The position numbers were made by a program, and so were the translations under genes. 64,000 bases of DNA, from the NCBI RefSeq assembly GCF_018143015.1, contig NC_054750.1, positions 8,522,501 through 8,586,500 on the forward strand. Reading direction: 5' to 3'. Origin of the DNA: Lytechinus variegatus. Its lineage: Eukaryota > Echinodermata > Echinoidea > Temnopleuroida > Toxopneustidae. Positions 52,201-63,253 of this stretch are shown here, one piece after another (position 1 is the first letter of the stretch; each line of letters begins with the position of its first letter). The notes beneath the pieces are model-generated. The model saw only the letters and a program-made list of their open reading frames with translations. It made no database searches and was not told where the DNA came from.

Positions 52201-53553
52201 TGGAGCGCCCTTAAACCCAACAGGTATAATGATTTGGTGAAAAAAAGACACAGACGGTATTATGCACATGCATGATTGTGCATCATGTCAGGGGGCCTTT
52301 AACCCTATCTAGGCCGGGGTATTTTGGGAGTTCATATGGCCGGGGGGGGGGGGGGCTCCCAGGCCCCCCTTATAAGATTTCATTTCATTTCATTTATTGG
52401 TTTCTGCAACACTTTTTCATGAACATATAACAAAGAAAATACAATAATAATATACATATAACTGACAAGCATCGATTATTAGAAGATTGCAGGGGTTGCC
52501 ACTATCTCGGCCGTCGGTTGCCACGATCTCGGCCGTCGACCGCGCGATCGCGCTGAAAATTGGCACGCGGGTTGCCTGGGACATAATCTACAAGATTGTA
52601 TAGTGATTTATTTCATGCGAATTGCTATGAAGTGATTATGCTAATTTATGCATAATTAGTATGCGAAATCATACTTTTTCCTCTAACTTCCTAAATAAAG
52701 CTCCAGATGTACTAAGTTTTGGTATAGAAACTCTTTGTGGAGTCCTTAGCAAGTGTACGTGAAAAAATTGCGATATCAAATCTTTTTCTTATGTATTATA
52801 TTGTTTTTTGCAACTTCTTATGTATTTCTTTGTTGTTGTTTTTTACCTTTTGTTTTTCTTTCTTTTTCACTGAAATGGGGACTCTTCTGTGATCATAAAA
52901 AGTATAAAATATATACATTTAGACCAGCAAAACTAAAAATAATCATGCATTTATGAATTTTGGTTGAAAACACAATTTGCATTGACTTTGTACACGAAAT
53001 CACGTTTTTGAGCAATTTTTGATCTGACATGCACTTACATAATGTTGCGTAATTTCGGAACCACGTACCCGGGTAACGCAAAAGTGGTCTCAAAAGTTGC
53101 GCAAGACTTCAAAGTAAAAAGTCAGCGAGCGACGCGGTCAAAAAATTTCGCGCTGCGAAAATATCGCGCGATTCGTTGAGGGGGGCCTCCGAGGCCCCCC
53201 GGCCTAGATATGGTTAAAAAGGCAAGCAATTTACAATCCTTGCCTCTTGTGTTATTTTTCCTACGTTGACACACTCTCTATCATCGCATTGCAAAACCAA
53301 ACATGCCTTCATCTTACTGATCTGATACTAATCAGTATCCCGATGATCAATATATGTCTAAAACAGAAAAAAACACTTACTGACAAAGGACGACGCCATC
53401 TTTGAGAGGATCTTGGACATCCTTTTGAGAGCTTACAGTTCCAACTGAGCTCGCCAATTGTTGTGATTCGGACGGTCCCGTATTAAGTACAGCAGCAATC
53501 CATTCGAACGCCTCGCTCGCCAATTGTGGATCAAACTTAGCAGCCTTCTTATT
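40243..53553 (-). CDS. Calponin/transgelin-family actin-binding protein (5' end not seen)
   Basis: Four coding exons on the - strand with consistent GT-AG sites: 53553-53381, 43712-43646, 41690-41586 and 40458-40243 (stop), in phase, 561 nt or 186 codons. Exon 1 of these has the start of a calponin-homology domain: AAKFDPQLASEAFEWI and DPLKDGVVLC. The next has LINVIRPGSVKKINSS..MAFKQ and then MENIGNFLTGCENLGM, the hallmark CH-domain helices of calponin and transgelin. The last exon has FTEEQLRAGEGVIGLQAGSN and KGASQAGQNFG, a single calponin-like repeat, so the domain plan is that of transgelin/mp20 rather than multi-repeat calponin. Such proteins bind and stabilise actin filaments in muscle and motile cells. 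One short N-terminal exon, ending in phase 0, is expected beyond 53553 and was not recognised. The 9.7-kb intron between 43713 and 53380 is filled by nested transposable elements. Confidence 0.93.
40870..41058. repeat. Minisatellite with TGTCGAC motifs
   Basis: Diverged tandem units of roughly 54 bp, each with ATGTCGACTTGGCGATATC-like text and a complementary CGCCATGTCGACAT half. Located in an intron of the calponin-like gene. Confidence 0.6.
41208..41415. mobile_element. GC-rich MITE (GCGCCAGTTAGCG ends)
   Basis: Left GCGCCAGTTAGCGTCAGTTC, then GCGCCAATGC. The right reads GCATTGGCGCGAACTGGC and ends CAACTGGCGC. Complementary for over 30 bp; an interior GGTGCCTT/AAGGCACC pair is also present. 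Intronic. Confidence 0.75.
42166..42306. mobile_element. Short MITE (GGCCCCGTTTCAT ends)
   Basis: GGCCCCGTTTCATTACGA at the left and TTGTATGAAATGGGCC at the right. ATAACAA pairs with TTGTTAT inward. Intronic. Confidence 0.65.
42376..42462 (+). repeat. tRNA-derived SINE remnant
   Basis: An A-box-like GTAGTGGTTTAGTCACT (about 42390) is followed 35 bp later by a B-box GAGTTCGAATCCCCC (42423-42437) and the typical GGTAAGGAACTT tail seen after tRNA heads in such SINEs. It lies directly before the MITE at 42470. Confidence 0.55.
42470..43222. mobile_element. TTAA MITE family 1 containing a hairpin insertion
   Basis: AGGTCAAGTCCACCCC at the left and GGGATGAACTTGTCCT at the right. The interior aligns with 23149-23726 except for a 180-bp insertion at 42889-43065. 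Confidence 0.85.
42889..43065. mobile_element. Near-perfect hairpin MITE nested in a TTAA MITE
   Basis: GTTTCATAAAGCTGTTCGTA at the left and TACGAACAGCTTTATGAAAC at the right. Complementarity continues through GACTGGTGATCCTTTCTT, leaving a loop of about 50 bp. It splits the host MITE at CGAC/AGGAT. Confidence 0.9.
43713..44171. other. Intronic spacer, nothing recognised
   Basis: Sequence just upstream (transcript sense) of the exon at 43646-43712. A poly-A run at 43720-43728 forms the polypyrimidine tract on the - strand. No other feature seen. Confidence 0.4.
44174..45271. mobile_element. 1.1-kb palindromic element interrupted by a TAACACC element
   Basis: GTGTTTCTAAAAAAAGTAAC at the left and TTTTTTTAGAAACAC at the right, with CCGAAGTTCAAAGGTCA pairing with TGACCTTTGAACTTCGG. 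The arms stay complementary for about 400 bp. The copy at 44591-44825 sits near the centre. Confidence 0.85.
44591..44825. mobile_element. TAACACC-type element, copy 2
   Basis: Closely similar to 28378-28617 from CAATGTAAAAACTGCGGTG to CACCACAGTTTTTGCTGTGT, so the ends are well defined. Nested inside the palindrome 44174-45271. Confidence 0.85.
45853..47638. repeat. 273-bp satellite with a hairpin in every unit
   Basis: Hairpins of the form CCCCGGTCTTC..GTTTTCCAGAC + loop ACCCAACAACAG + GTCTGGAAAACGAAG..CCGGGG start near 45853, 46125, 46398, 46671, 46944, 47217 and 47490, spaced 272-273 bp. A further one, displaced by an insertion, starts near 49896. The AT-rich 200-bp spacers read in one direction before the hairpin at 46125 and the opposite direction after it. 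Each hairpin is two copies of the element's own terminal sequence head to head. Confidence 0.9.
47639..49769. mobile_element. 2.1-kb insertion with TTCA duplication and repeated GTCCCGTACGACAC motif
   Basis: Inserted into a 273-bp unit whose intact version reads ATCATTCACATTACG. TTCA is present at 47635-47638 and again at 49770-49773. Ends are GGGCGATTCCACAC and GTATGGAATCACCC, inverted with two mismatches. No ORF above about 85 codons, so non-autonomous. It carries eleven copies of a 16-bp motif (listed separately). Confidence 0.85.
48003..49756. repeat. Eleven TGTCCCGTACGACACA motifs
   Basis: Starts at 48003, 48169, 49097 (degenerate), 49115 (degenerate), 49135, 49155 (one change), 49175, 49352, 49375 (one change), 49573 (shortened) and 49741. 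The four at 49115-49190 are spaced exactly 20 bp. The core CGTACG is palindromic and the flanks are nearly so (GTC...GAC). The last copy abuts the right terminal inverted repeat. Confidence 0.9.
50357..51215. mobile_element. MITE with GGGGTAAGTTGAGC motifs, TA target
   Basis: GGGGAAGGCGGGGTAAGTTG at the left and CAACTTACCCCGCCTTCCCC at the right, flanked by TA (50355-50356 and 51216-51217). Internal GGGGCAAGTTGAGCCA repeats occur in both orientations. TA flanks suggest a Tc1/mariner-type mobiliser (inference). Confidence 0.9.
51368..52298. other. Intronic spacer
   Basis: Purine-rich stretch at about 51671-51760; otherwise AT-rich unique sequence with GC-rich patches. Nothing recognised. Confidence 0.4.
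52303..53213. mobile_element. TTAA-flanked element with GGCCGGGG ends
   Basis: CCCTATCTAGGCCGGGG at the left and CCCCCCGGCCTAGATATGG at the right, flanked by TTAA at 52299-52302 and 53214-53217. The interior contains CTCGGCCGTCG repeats and an AT-rich centre. No ORF recognised. A TTAA family with ends different from the AGG families. Confidence 0.75.
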
Positions 53554-53743
53554 CTGTAAAAGTACAGATGATATAAGGGGAAGGCATTATTAATCTATAT
53601 TATATGGTAGACTTATATACTATGTAATAATATATACTATGTAGCGTTACTTTAATTCCACTATAGTCAATTGGACAGTGCTAATATTAAGAAAGCATAA
53701 GAATATTGAAATATGGCAGAACAAAAAATATATTTTCTTGGAG

Positions 53744-54203
53744 TGGATCTAACCCCTTTAGCAATCAAACACTTTTGAAGAGCTAATTATTTTGTCAAAA
53801 GGGGCTAGATCAATTTTAATAAAATTTTATTTATTTTGTATCAAAACCTATAGATTTTTAGTCGCTCTGATGATACCAAAGATAATTTGAAATTCCAAAT
53901 AAAACGTGAATAAAAGGAAATAAAAGGAAAATTGCCTTTTTTATTCAAAAGGGGTGGGATTTGATTCATTTCAGTTGGCTTGCAAAAGGGGTTAGGACCA
54001 CAAAGGTAATTTTCTTTAGAAAAAAAAATGAAGACAGGTAGATTTCTTTTATACCCAATTTTATTTTCACATGGAAGGGTAGTACATCATGAAAATTTAG
54101 TTTCTCATAAGAATATTACAATATGGGAGAACAAAAAAAAAAACACGATTTTTCTCGGAATAGTCCAAAGTGGATCTAACCCCTTTTGAAACCAAACTTT
54201 TCA
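53744..54203. repeat. Dispersed repeat (CCTAACCCCTTTTG type), second copy
   Basis: Inverted relative of 13834-14113: GGTAGATTTCTTTTATACCC, ATGAAAATTTAGTTTCTCAT and several AACCCCTTT-type runs are shared. Confidence 0.6.
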
Positions 54204-55335
54204 AATATATCGTGTATTCTCAGATCTACAATATTTACACTAGATTTGATATTTGCCCTAGGATATTATTACCTATAGGCGTCAGCAAAGATTTGAAAAA
54301 AAATTGATGGACTTTGAGCTAAGTTGGATAGGGACTTAAGCCAGAGTGCAAACCAAGGTGTGGCAAGCTCTTTTTGACAGCCTTTCGTTAACAACACAAA
54401 TGGATCGTCATGCAAACAATTTGAATTTTTCATAATTTGGTTGTTAAAATTGTGTGTGGTCTCTTATTGACTGTGTGTACTTATACATACATAGTCTCAA
54501 AATATACGTTTTCAGATATCTACTAATACTACAGAGAATAAATTGACCTATAATTGTATTTGTACACAGAAAATAACATGATTTGAGAGGAAAAGTAATT
54601 GTTTTGCTACTACTCGGTAACATAATTATTGCGGTATAAATGTATTGAGCATTTAAAGGTATTGTTTAACTTTTGTGAGCAGCCGATTTAAAAAATTCTC
54701 AAACCAAGATGAAACATGTGTACAAGTGCATGTATTAGAACCAATAAACCCTGAAAACAACCATTATTGAGGATGAAAAGCTAAAACTACAAGGCAAACC
54801 CCGATTTTGTAAATAGGTGTCTTATAGCGCACCTAAATAGTAAACATAAGTGTATGGGATGAAATTAAGATGGTGTTTCCGGTCACTTTATATTTCAATT
54901 TTTGAAGCACTTAATGATTATTTTCGAACACAATTTTTTCTGGGCTTCATTTTTGTAACATATCACAGACACAGGTGACAAGTGTGACCTAGCTCAGATT
55001 TTTTAGAAGTCAAACCAATGTTAACCAATCACTTAAATCAGCATGTTGTCATTCAAATGGGTAGATGGGTCAGGAAACTGGGCAGGTAGGAGTAGGTAAG
55101 GACTCGAGATGGCTCAATTGCTTCGTATATTCTTTAAAAGAAATGCAATTCTGTAATGCTTGATATCACTGGCGTAAAGATGGGGAGGAAGCTTGGGGGT
55201 CATGCCCCCCCCCCAAAAAAAAACACATCTCTCTACAAGACAAAGGAAAAAAAATATAATCTTATTTTGTACAAGCTTTTGCTTCCAAGAACACTTTTCC
55301 CCTTCAAAATGTTTGGTGTCATTACGCCACTGTTA
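54204..55335. other. Spacer upstream of the known calponin-like exons
   Basis: Unique AT-rich sequence. It may lie in the first intron of the minus-strand gene. Nothing recognised. Confidence 0.35.
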
Positions 55336-55433
55336 ACACAGCAAAAATTTGGGTGTTAACTTGTGTACATATAGAGGACCACATCAGTCATTTTACACCG
55401 GTGTTAAAACTTAAATTGACAGTGCTAGTTTAA

Positions 55434-56038
55434 AGGTAAAGTCCACCTCAGGAAAATGTTGATTTGAATCAATCTTAGAGAAAAATCAGACAAGCACAAC
55501 GCTGAAAATTTCATCAAAATCGGATGTAAAATAAGAAAGTTATGACATTTTAAACTATCGCTTATTTTCAACAAAATAGTTATATGAACGAGCCAGTTAC
55601 ATCCAAATGAGAGAGTCGATGATGTCACTCACTCACTATTTCTTTTGTTTTTTATTGTTTGAATTATACAATATTTCAATTTTTACGAATTTGACGATTA
55701 GGACCTCCTTGCCTGAAGCACTAAATGTTAAAATAATGGAATTCCATGTGTTCAGGGAGGAATGAAACTTCATTTCACATGACAATGACGAGAAAATAAA
55801 AATATTTCATATGTCATATAATAAAAACAAAAGAAATAGTGAGTGAGTGATGTCATCAATTCTCTCATTTGGATGTAACTGGCTCGTTCATATAACTATT
55901 TTGTTGAAAATAAGCAAAACTTTAAAATGCCATAACTTTCTTATTTTACATCCGATTTTGATGAAATTTTCAGTGTTATGCTTGTTGAATTTTTCTCTTT
56001 ATGTTCAAATCAAGGTTTTGTTGGGGTGGACTTGTCCT
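55434..56038. mobile_element. TTAA MITE family 1, nested copy
   Basis: AGGTAAAGTCCACCTCAGG at the left and GGGGTGGACTTGTCCT at the right, with TTAA at 55430-55433 and 56039-56042. The long arms are almost perfectly complementary (CATCAAAATCGGATGTAAAA / TTTTACATCCGATTTTGATG), so the insertion is relatively young. Confidence 0.92.
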
Positions 56039-56174
56039 TTAATACCTACAGGTGTTATTACAACACCTTTGGTTGTTATAATTACACTCTCTGGTGTTAT
56101 GTTCAATCTCTAGGGTGTAATTTCAACACCACATGGTGTGGTTCTCTTAACACCACATGGTGTGGTTCTCTTAA

Positions 56175-56769
56175 AGGGGAATCCAACCTTGGTCATAAAA
56201 TGTAGTGTTGGAAAGGAGAAAAATAGATAAAACAGAATGGTGAAAGTTTGAAAGAAATTGGACCAGCAATAAGAAAGTTATGGCTGCTTTAAAATTGAAA
56301 TCCCTATGATTATGTAGATTTCAAATTGGCAACTGGGTAAGTAAATTATGACAAGAGGCAAGGACAACTTTCCCATAGGCCATGTACTTAATTATCAGGG
56401 ATTTGTGGTTTTCTCCTAACTGCCCATTCCCCTGGGGCAGTAATCTAAATATAACCCTGGTAGTATATTGTTTTATGTCCTCATGAAAGAAAAAATAAAA
56501 TTTGAAGTAAAACATTTGAAAAAATGACATATTAGCCATTTTATGTATTGGAGTACATGGAAGAGTAGTCCTTGCCTTACATCACTGTGACATCACATAT
56601 GTGGCCAATTTGCATTCTCCATGGATCTAGGGATTACCAATATTCACAACTTTAAAAAAATCATAACTTTCTTATTATTTGTCAGATAGTGTTCAAACTT
56701 TCACCTATCAACTTGTCTGATTTTTCTTATTCCCCTAAGAACAAGTTTTTATTTGGGTTGGATTCCCCT
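56175..56769. mobile_element. TTAA MITE family 3, nested copy
   Basis: AGGGGAATCCAACCTTGG at the left and GGGTTGGATTCCCCT at the right, TTAA at 56171-56174 and 56770-56773. Inner pairing includes AAGAAAGTTATG / CATAACTTTCTTA. Confidence 0.9.
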
Positions 56770-56796
56770 TTAACACCAGCTGGTGTCAGTTTTAAT

Positions 56797-56998
56797 GGAG
56801 GCGCGATCGCTTAGTCGGTAGAGCGGTGGTTTCGGATTCCGGTGACCATGCAGGGTTCGATTCCCAAGTGGTGCGCTATTGCCGTTTGGTAAGGCATGTA
56901 TCCTCATTACCAGGTCCCTCGGAGAGGACCTTAAGCCGTTGCCCCCCAGGTTGCCTGCTCACAAGCATTTGTGCTTTCTTAACAGTCAGGTAAAAAAA
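56797..56998 (+). mobile_element. tRNA-derived SINE
   Basis: The tRNA-like head has an A box TTAGTCGGTAGAGCGG (56811-56826) and a B box GGGTTCGATTCCC (56852-56864). The body follows (GGTAAGGCATGTATCC, CTCGGAGAGGACCTTAAGCC) and ends in an A run (56993-56999). Inserted in the TAACACC host element. Confidence 0.8.
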
Positions 56999-57030
56999 AC
57001 CTCGGTATTAACACCACAGTTTTTATAGTG

Positions 57031-58432
57031 TATACTGTTGGTCACATATGCAGTGCCTCGGCATGCATGCACTTGATATAACCAAGGTTTCAAATGAGAT
57101 GGAGTAACAGCAAACAAAATCCCTTTGAACAAGGTTCGAAGCCGCCAGCAGAAAGCATGTCAGGCATGCACTTTTCTCAACATCTCTTGCAATTGTGTAG
57201 ACAAAATGACTCCGCAGCTATAGGTCATATTTAAAGGGAAATATGTTATTGTGATGATAATTACTTTTTCGCCGCATCTTGGTTTGGTAATGTGTTGTAC
57301 ATAATGTGGAGGCATGCGAAAATTAATTCTGCAATATGTCCTGAAATATGACTCAAATTCACTAGACTGGGTATGTGCGAGCACTCATCTGGCATATACA
57401 ACAATGAATTACAATATTCCACCGACCAAATTTGAAATTTTCATTCGCCGCAAACGATCGGAAAAGTGTTAAAATCTGGTTTCAGAAAAGGTAAAATTCT
57501 TACTTTTGTCACTAATTAAAGGTTAATTGATATAATCTGGGCAAATATCTCGGCGCAATATTGGTTATTAGTGCCTTGCCATACATTCAAATTTCAGTTT
57601 GTTTATTAATATGAAAGATGGAAAAATTTACACAAACGGATATTCGTAACATTTCACTCCTCTGATTTCTTCGCTGAAACTGGCGGCTTCGAAGGCGGAC
57701 ATCAAAAAGGTCCTTACTGCCGTTCTTTCTTCTGCTTGAATAAATTTGTTGCCTGTTGGATCTCAAGTCACAGAATCTTCTTGATATAACGTACGTCGAA
57801 TTGTGTGACAGCCCTAAAGGAAAATTGCTTGAAAGGAATGTAAGGTGTGGTATAACAATAACCATGCAAGTCCAAAAACAAGAATGTGCATTTTGCGACA
57901 GTATTTAAGCATGGACCTATACAGGGATTGTCCAGCCAATGAATGCTTGTTGAGAAGTAGTTTATCTGCTATTGAAAATATTTGCAAATAAATAATAGAT
58001 TTAGTGTGAAAAATTGTCATTAACACTCTCCCATTCTAGATTAAAATTGTCATAACACCCTACCATTCTGAATTTAATATTTAAAGAAAGATTTAGACAT
58101 CCCAGAGGTCAATCGCACAATGGGGATCCTTGAAGAGGCTCCGCGTGCAATTGTGTGTGTGTATGTGTGTGATTGAGTTTTCACGGACAGATGAATAAAA
58201 TCAATAAATAAAATACAACTGCACTACCATAACCGTGATAAAAAATGAAACCACACACACATACCACAGACCTTGAGGTCAATGCACAAAAAAAAAAAAA
58301 TGAAACGTTCGGACAGGCTATTTACCATATTTACGGATTATCGGCGCAATGATTACCAGATGGGGGGGGGGGGGCTATATCTCCAGCCAATCCGGCCAAA
58401 CCCTATATCCATAATTCCATATATCCACAAAA
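57031..58432. other. Spacer, nothing recognised
   Basis: Unique sequence with a short (GT)n at about 58152-58173 and a G12 run near 58363. No supported gene. Confidence 0.35.
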
Positions 58433-59147
58433 GTGGCATTTTTGTCTCGCCTGCATAGCAGTGTGAGACTATAGGCGCCGCTTTTCCGACGGCGGCGGCG
58501 TCAACACCAAATCTTAACCGAAGGTTAAGTTTTTTAAATGACAGCATAACTTAGAAAGTATATGGACCTAGTTCATGAAACTTGGCCATAAGGTTAATCA
58601 AGTATTACTAAACATCCTGCCTGAGTTTCATGTCACATGACCAAGGTCAAAGGTCATTTAGGGTCAATGAACTTAGACCATATTGGGGGAATCAACATCA
58701 AAATCTTAACCTAAGGTTAAGTTTTTGAAATGTCATCATAACTTGGAAAATATATGGACCTAGTTCATGAAACTTGGACATAAGTTTAATCAAGTATTAC
58801 TGAACATCCTGCATGAGTTTCACGTCACATGACAAAGGTCAATCATAACTTTGAAAGTTTATGGATCTGATTCATAAACTTGGACATAATAGTAATCAAG
58901 TATCACTGAACATCCTGTGCGTATTTCAGGTCACATGACCAAGGTCAAAGGTCAATGAACTTTGGCCGAATAGGGGGTATCTGTTGAATCATAACTTTGA
59001 AAGTTTATGGATCTGATTCATAAAACTTGGACATAATAGTAATCAAGTATACTGAACATCTTGTGCGAGTTATAGTAGTTTTCAAAGTCAGCACTGCTGC
59101 TGTATTGAATCGCGTGATGCAGGTGAGACGGCCAGAGGCATTCCACT
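58433..59147. mobile_element. Dispersed element with internal AAGGTCAAAGGTCA repeats
   Basis: AGTGGCATTTTTGTCTCGCC at the left and GAGACGGCCAGAGGCATTCC at the right, an imperfect inverted pair also holding CTGCAT/ATGCAG. Inside, two to four diverged repeats of about 150 bp run 'aacttggacataa...aatcaagtattactgaacat...gtcacatgacaaaggtcaa'. From memory this is a common dispersed repeat in sea urchins. Non-coding. Confidence 0.75.
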
Positions 59148-60405
59148 TTTTTGTTAAATCATTGAGATGTTTTTATATTTCACATTATAATTGACGGTGC
59201 CAGACATCCCCCTGTAAAAATGGTATGTTATGTTGCATTGTATTTTAACAATGACATGAAACTTTCCATCTGATTTATTTTAATAAATCTAATCAATTTA
59301 GATATGTCATTGACTTAAAGTTTTTAGTACAATTTTTTTATTATTCTTACTCGCTCGGATAAAAATCCAATAATTTTAACTTGCACCAAATCAAGTCTTC
59401 ATTCTCTGTTTTCCCTTATAACTATATATGCAAGTGTACTACAAGTAATACAAATTTCAATATCAAAGAGCTATCACGACCTTTTACACGATATGAAATT
59501 TGTTTCAATTTCGCTTTAATCTACATATTTCGTCGAAAAGAATATTTCTTTCATATTCAAAGAAGACATATGATATTAAGCATGTTAAGTTTGTATTTAT
59601 CTCTTTTCATTTGTTGATAACTTAACTTCATCAGGGAAGTGTTGACTTCATTATGACACGTTGGCATAAACAAATAGGAAATCATTTCCTTATCAAAAAA
59701 GCAGACATATTGATAACTAACAAAATACATGATTACTAAATCGTTTATGAATCCACATCCAAGATAATCCAAGATAATATACACGGCCCAAATCATATAT
59801 CGTAGGTCGACATTACGTCATCATTTCAGGCGGTCCTAATCTTAGGTTAACATGATTTCAGGACACGTAATTTGAATAAAGGTTGTTGATGGGAAAGTAT
59901 TGCTGAAAAATCGACGTATACGGCCCAAATATATATACCATAGGTCGACTCGACATTACGTCATTATTTCACGCAGGTCTAATATCAGTTTAGCATGATA
60001 TTAGAACACGTGGTTTAAATATAGGTCGTTGATTGGAAAATACTGCTGCAAAATCGATCAACTTCAAGTTCACTAACAATCTGCAAGATGAGGCTTAATA
60101 TCCTTCTATGACTATACATGGGCATTGAGGTGGTTTCTCTCACTGCATTTTTACATGCAGGCGTTTGGCTTAGCATTTATGTTGTTTTGAAAAATAAGAT
60201 GAAATGTATTTTTCGGAGATGGTTTTCTTTAATAAAGGTAAAATTCAATGTTGTATGTACAAACTATAAAACGTACGCGATTCAGTCTTTGAGCTGCTTA
60301 AAACCTTTAATGAATTGAATTGTAAGATAATTCAGCACATGGGTGATATACATACAAGACCAGCGATGGTATTCCACGCTCACTATTTATTTTGTATAAA
60401 TATGC
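59148..60405. other. Spacer, nothing recognised
   Basis: AT-rich. A duplicated segment is visible: CGGCCCAAAT then ATAGGTCGACATTACGTCAT-like text at about 59784-59822 and again at 59930-59965. No gene. Confidence 0.45.
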
Positions 60406-61425
<1,020 letters not shown>

Positions 61426-62447
61426 CCTTCTAATATAAATGTGAAATGTTATCAAGAACATGGAGAGGAATTATTTTAATTCAAGTTCTTTCTTTGATGC
61501 AATATTCTTCGTTTGCTATTACCAAGGAAGCTTCTTGCTATTACGTATATATTGAGGGCTGAAAATTGACACTATATAGGCCAAATGTATGTTATTGTGA
61601 GAGTATAGAGTGAATTATAATCACATGTTTTTCATTACCGAAGCTACAAGCCAGTATTTTCATCAAATTCTTTTTTCACATGTGGATAAGTGCAACATTT
61701 TTAACATAGGTTTTCCGGAGGTTTTCACGATACGATTATGACGATCTGGAAGCGGAAATTGACATGAAGCAGGAAATAACGGTCAACACACAGCAATGAG
61801 AGCTTATTGACTCCTTTCGTGTTATTTAATCTATTTTTTCCTCTGTCTGTTGTTTATCTTCAGTTGATGAACTTTGAACACAATGATCATTACAGACCAA
61901 ATAGACCGTATAATACCGTAACAAACGATCACATTTCATTCTCCATTCCATTCTTATTCGCAATACACGTTGGAAATTAAATCAATTTTATATTCATTTT
62001 CAGCCCATCTTTATTACCTTCATTCATTATACCATAAAAGGAAAATAAAACCGTTTGTCAATAAGTTTATATCGTTTTACGTATATACATGTATAATGAG
62101 TGTCAAGCACCGGCGAGCGCGAGCTCGATCGAAGATTAATTGTTGAATGGGTGTGAGAGCACCCCACACATGCAGGCACCCAACATCCTTCAACAACCCC
62201 CCCCCCCCCCTCACGATAGCTCACTCTACACTACTTCACTCTAATATTTTAGAGGAAACAAAATAAAAACCCCACCCTCACTCTTGTTCTTCTGCATGCA
62301 CACCGATCCCCCCCCCCCCTCCTTCGGATCACCCCCAATATACCTCATCCTGCTCCTCCGATTTTACCCTAGTTCACCGACACTCTTCATCAAACGGCAA
62401 CCACCACCATTTGACATACCCCAACGCTCCTGCACCTAGGTCAAGGG
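61426..62447. other. Spacer, nothing recognised
   Basis: AT-rich with C homopolymer runs (62198-62210 and 62308-62320). No supported gene. Confidence 0.35.
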
Positions 62448-63253
62448 GTGGATCCAGGGGGGGGGGGATTTCAGCCATATTTTCCCCGATCTTCCGCTCG
62501 AAGTTGATTTTTGTTTGTTAATTTGAATTTAATTATTGAAGTAATATTGTAATAATCCAATAAGCCTTAATAGAGCGCGAAATATGTTAATGTTATAGCA
62601 TGAAACTGGACATTTCGAGCAGTTTTCTGATAATGAATAGGATGCATGAGTTAATAATATATTTTCAACAATCAATGCGAGCGCAAAATACCGAGCCGAA
62701 ATTTTGCTTACTGTCAGGAAATGGGTATTTTAAGTAGTTTGTTGTAGAATTAATAGTGTGATATTCGTACATAAATCGATCACTAATCAAAATGCAAGCA
62801 TGAAGCGCTGACTGATACGTTTTGACAATCAGACCTGAATAAGGATATTTTGAGAACTTCATGGAATACACGATAGCAATAGGTACTTGACAAATCATAT
62901 TTTGCGAGCGCGCAGCGCGAACAGAAAATGTTAATTTTCAGACCATAAAACTGACATTTTTACAGAGCACTTTTTAAAACTCAAATATAATGATGAAATT
63001 TCGATTTCCGAGCTAAAATATGTATTGACTTAAAAAATTGAACTTGATATTTCAAGCTCCATATTGAGCAAGATATGTTGTATCGTGACGTGAAAGATTT
63101 TTTTTCCAACTCTCCCCTTCATTCTATTCACTCTTCTTCCTCTTTTTTCTCGTCATTTTTTCCCTTCTTTTTTCTTTCTTTCCCCCTTTCCCCCATTTTT
63201 TGCTCCTAATAGGGGGACTTGAGGCACTTACCCCCCCCCCCTGGAGCCGCCTG
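62448..63253. mobile_element. Probable element with G/C-run ends
   Basis: GTGGATCCAGGGGGGGGG at the left and CCCCCCCCCCCTGGAGCCGCC at the right form an imperfect inverted pair about 800 bp apart. The interior is AT-rich with several 'gcgagcgc' patches. Ends of this form are common in echinoderm repeats (memory). No target duplication defined. Confidence 0.45.

Larger units (their letters stand above)
55336..57030. mobile_element. TAACACC-type element carrying three later insertions
   Basis: Left end ACAGCAAAAATTTGGGTGTTAA and right end TTAACACCACAGTTTTTATA are the two ends of the 28378 family. Reading across the insertions at 55434-56038, 56175-56769 and about 56797-56998 restores the family's alternating ACACC/GGTGT array. 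Confidence 0.8.
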
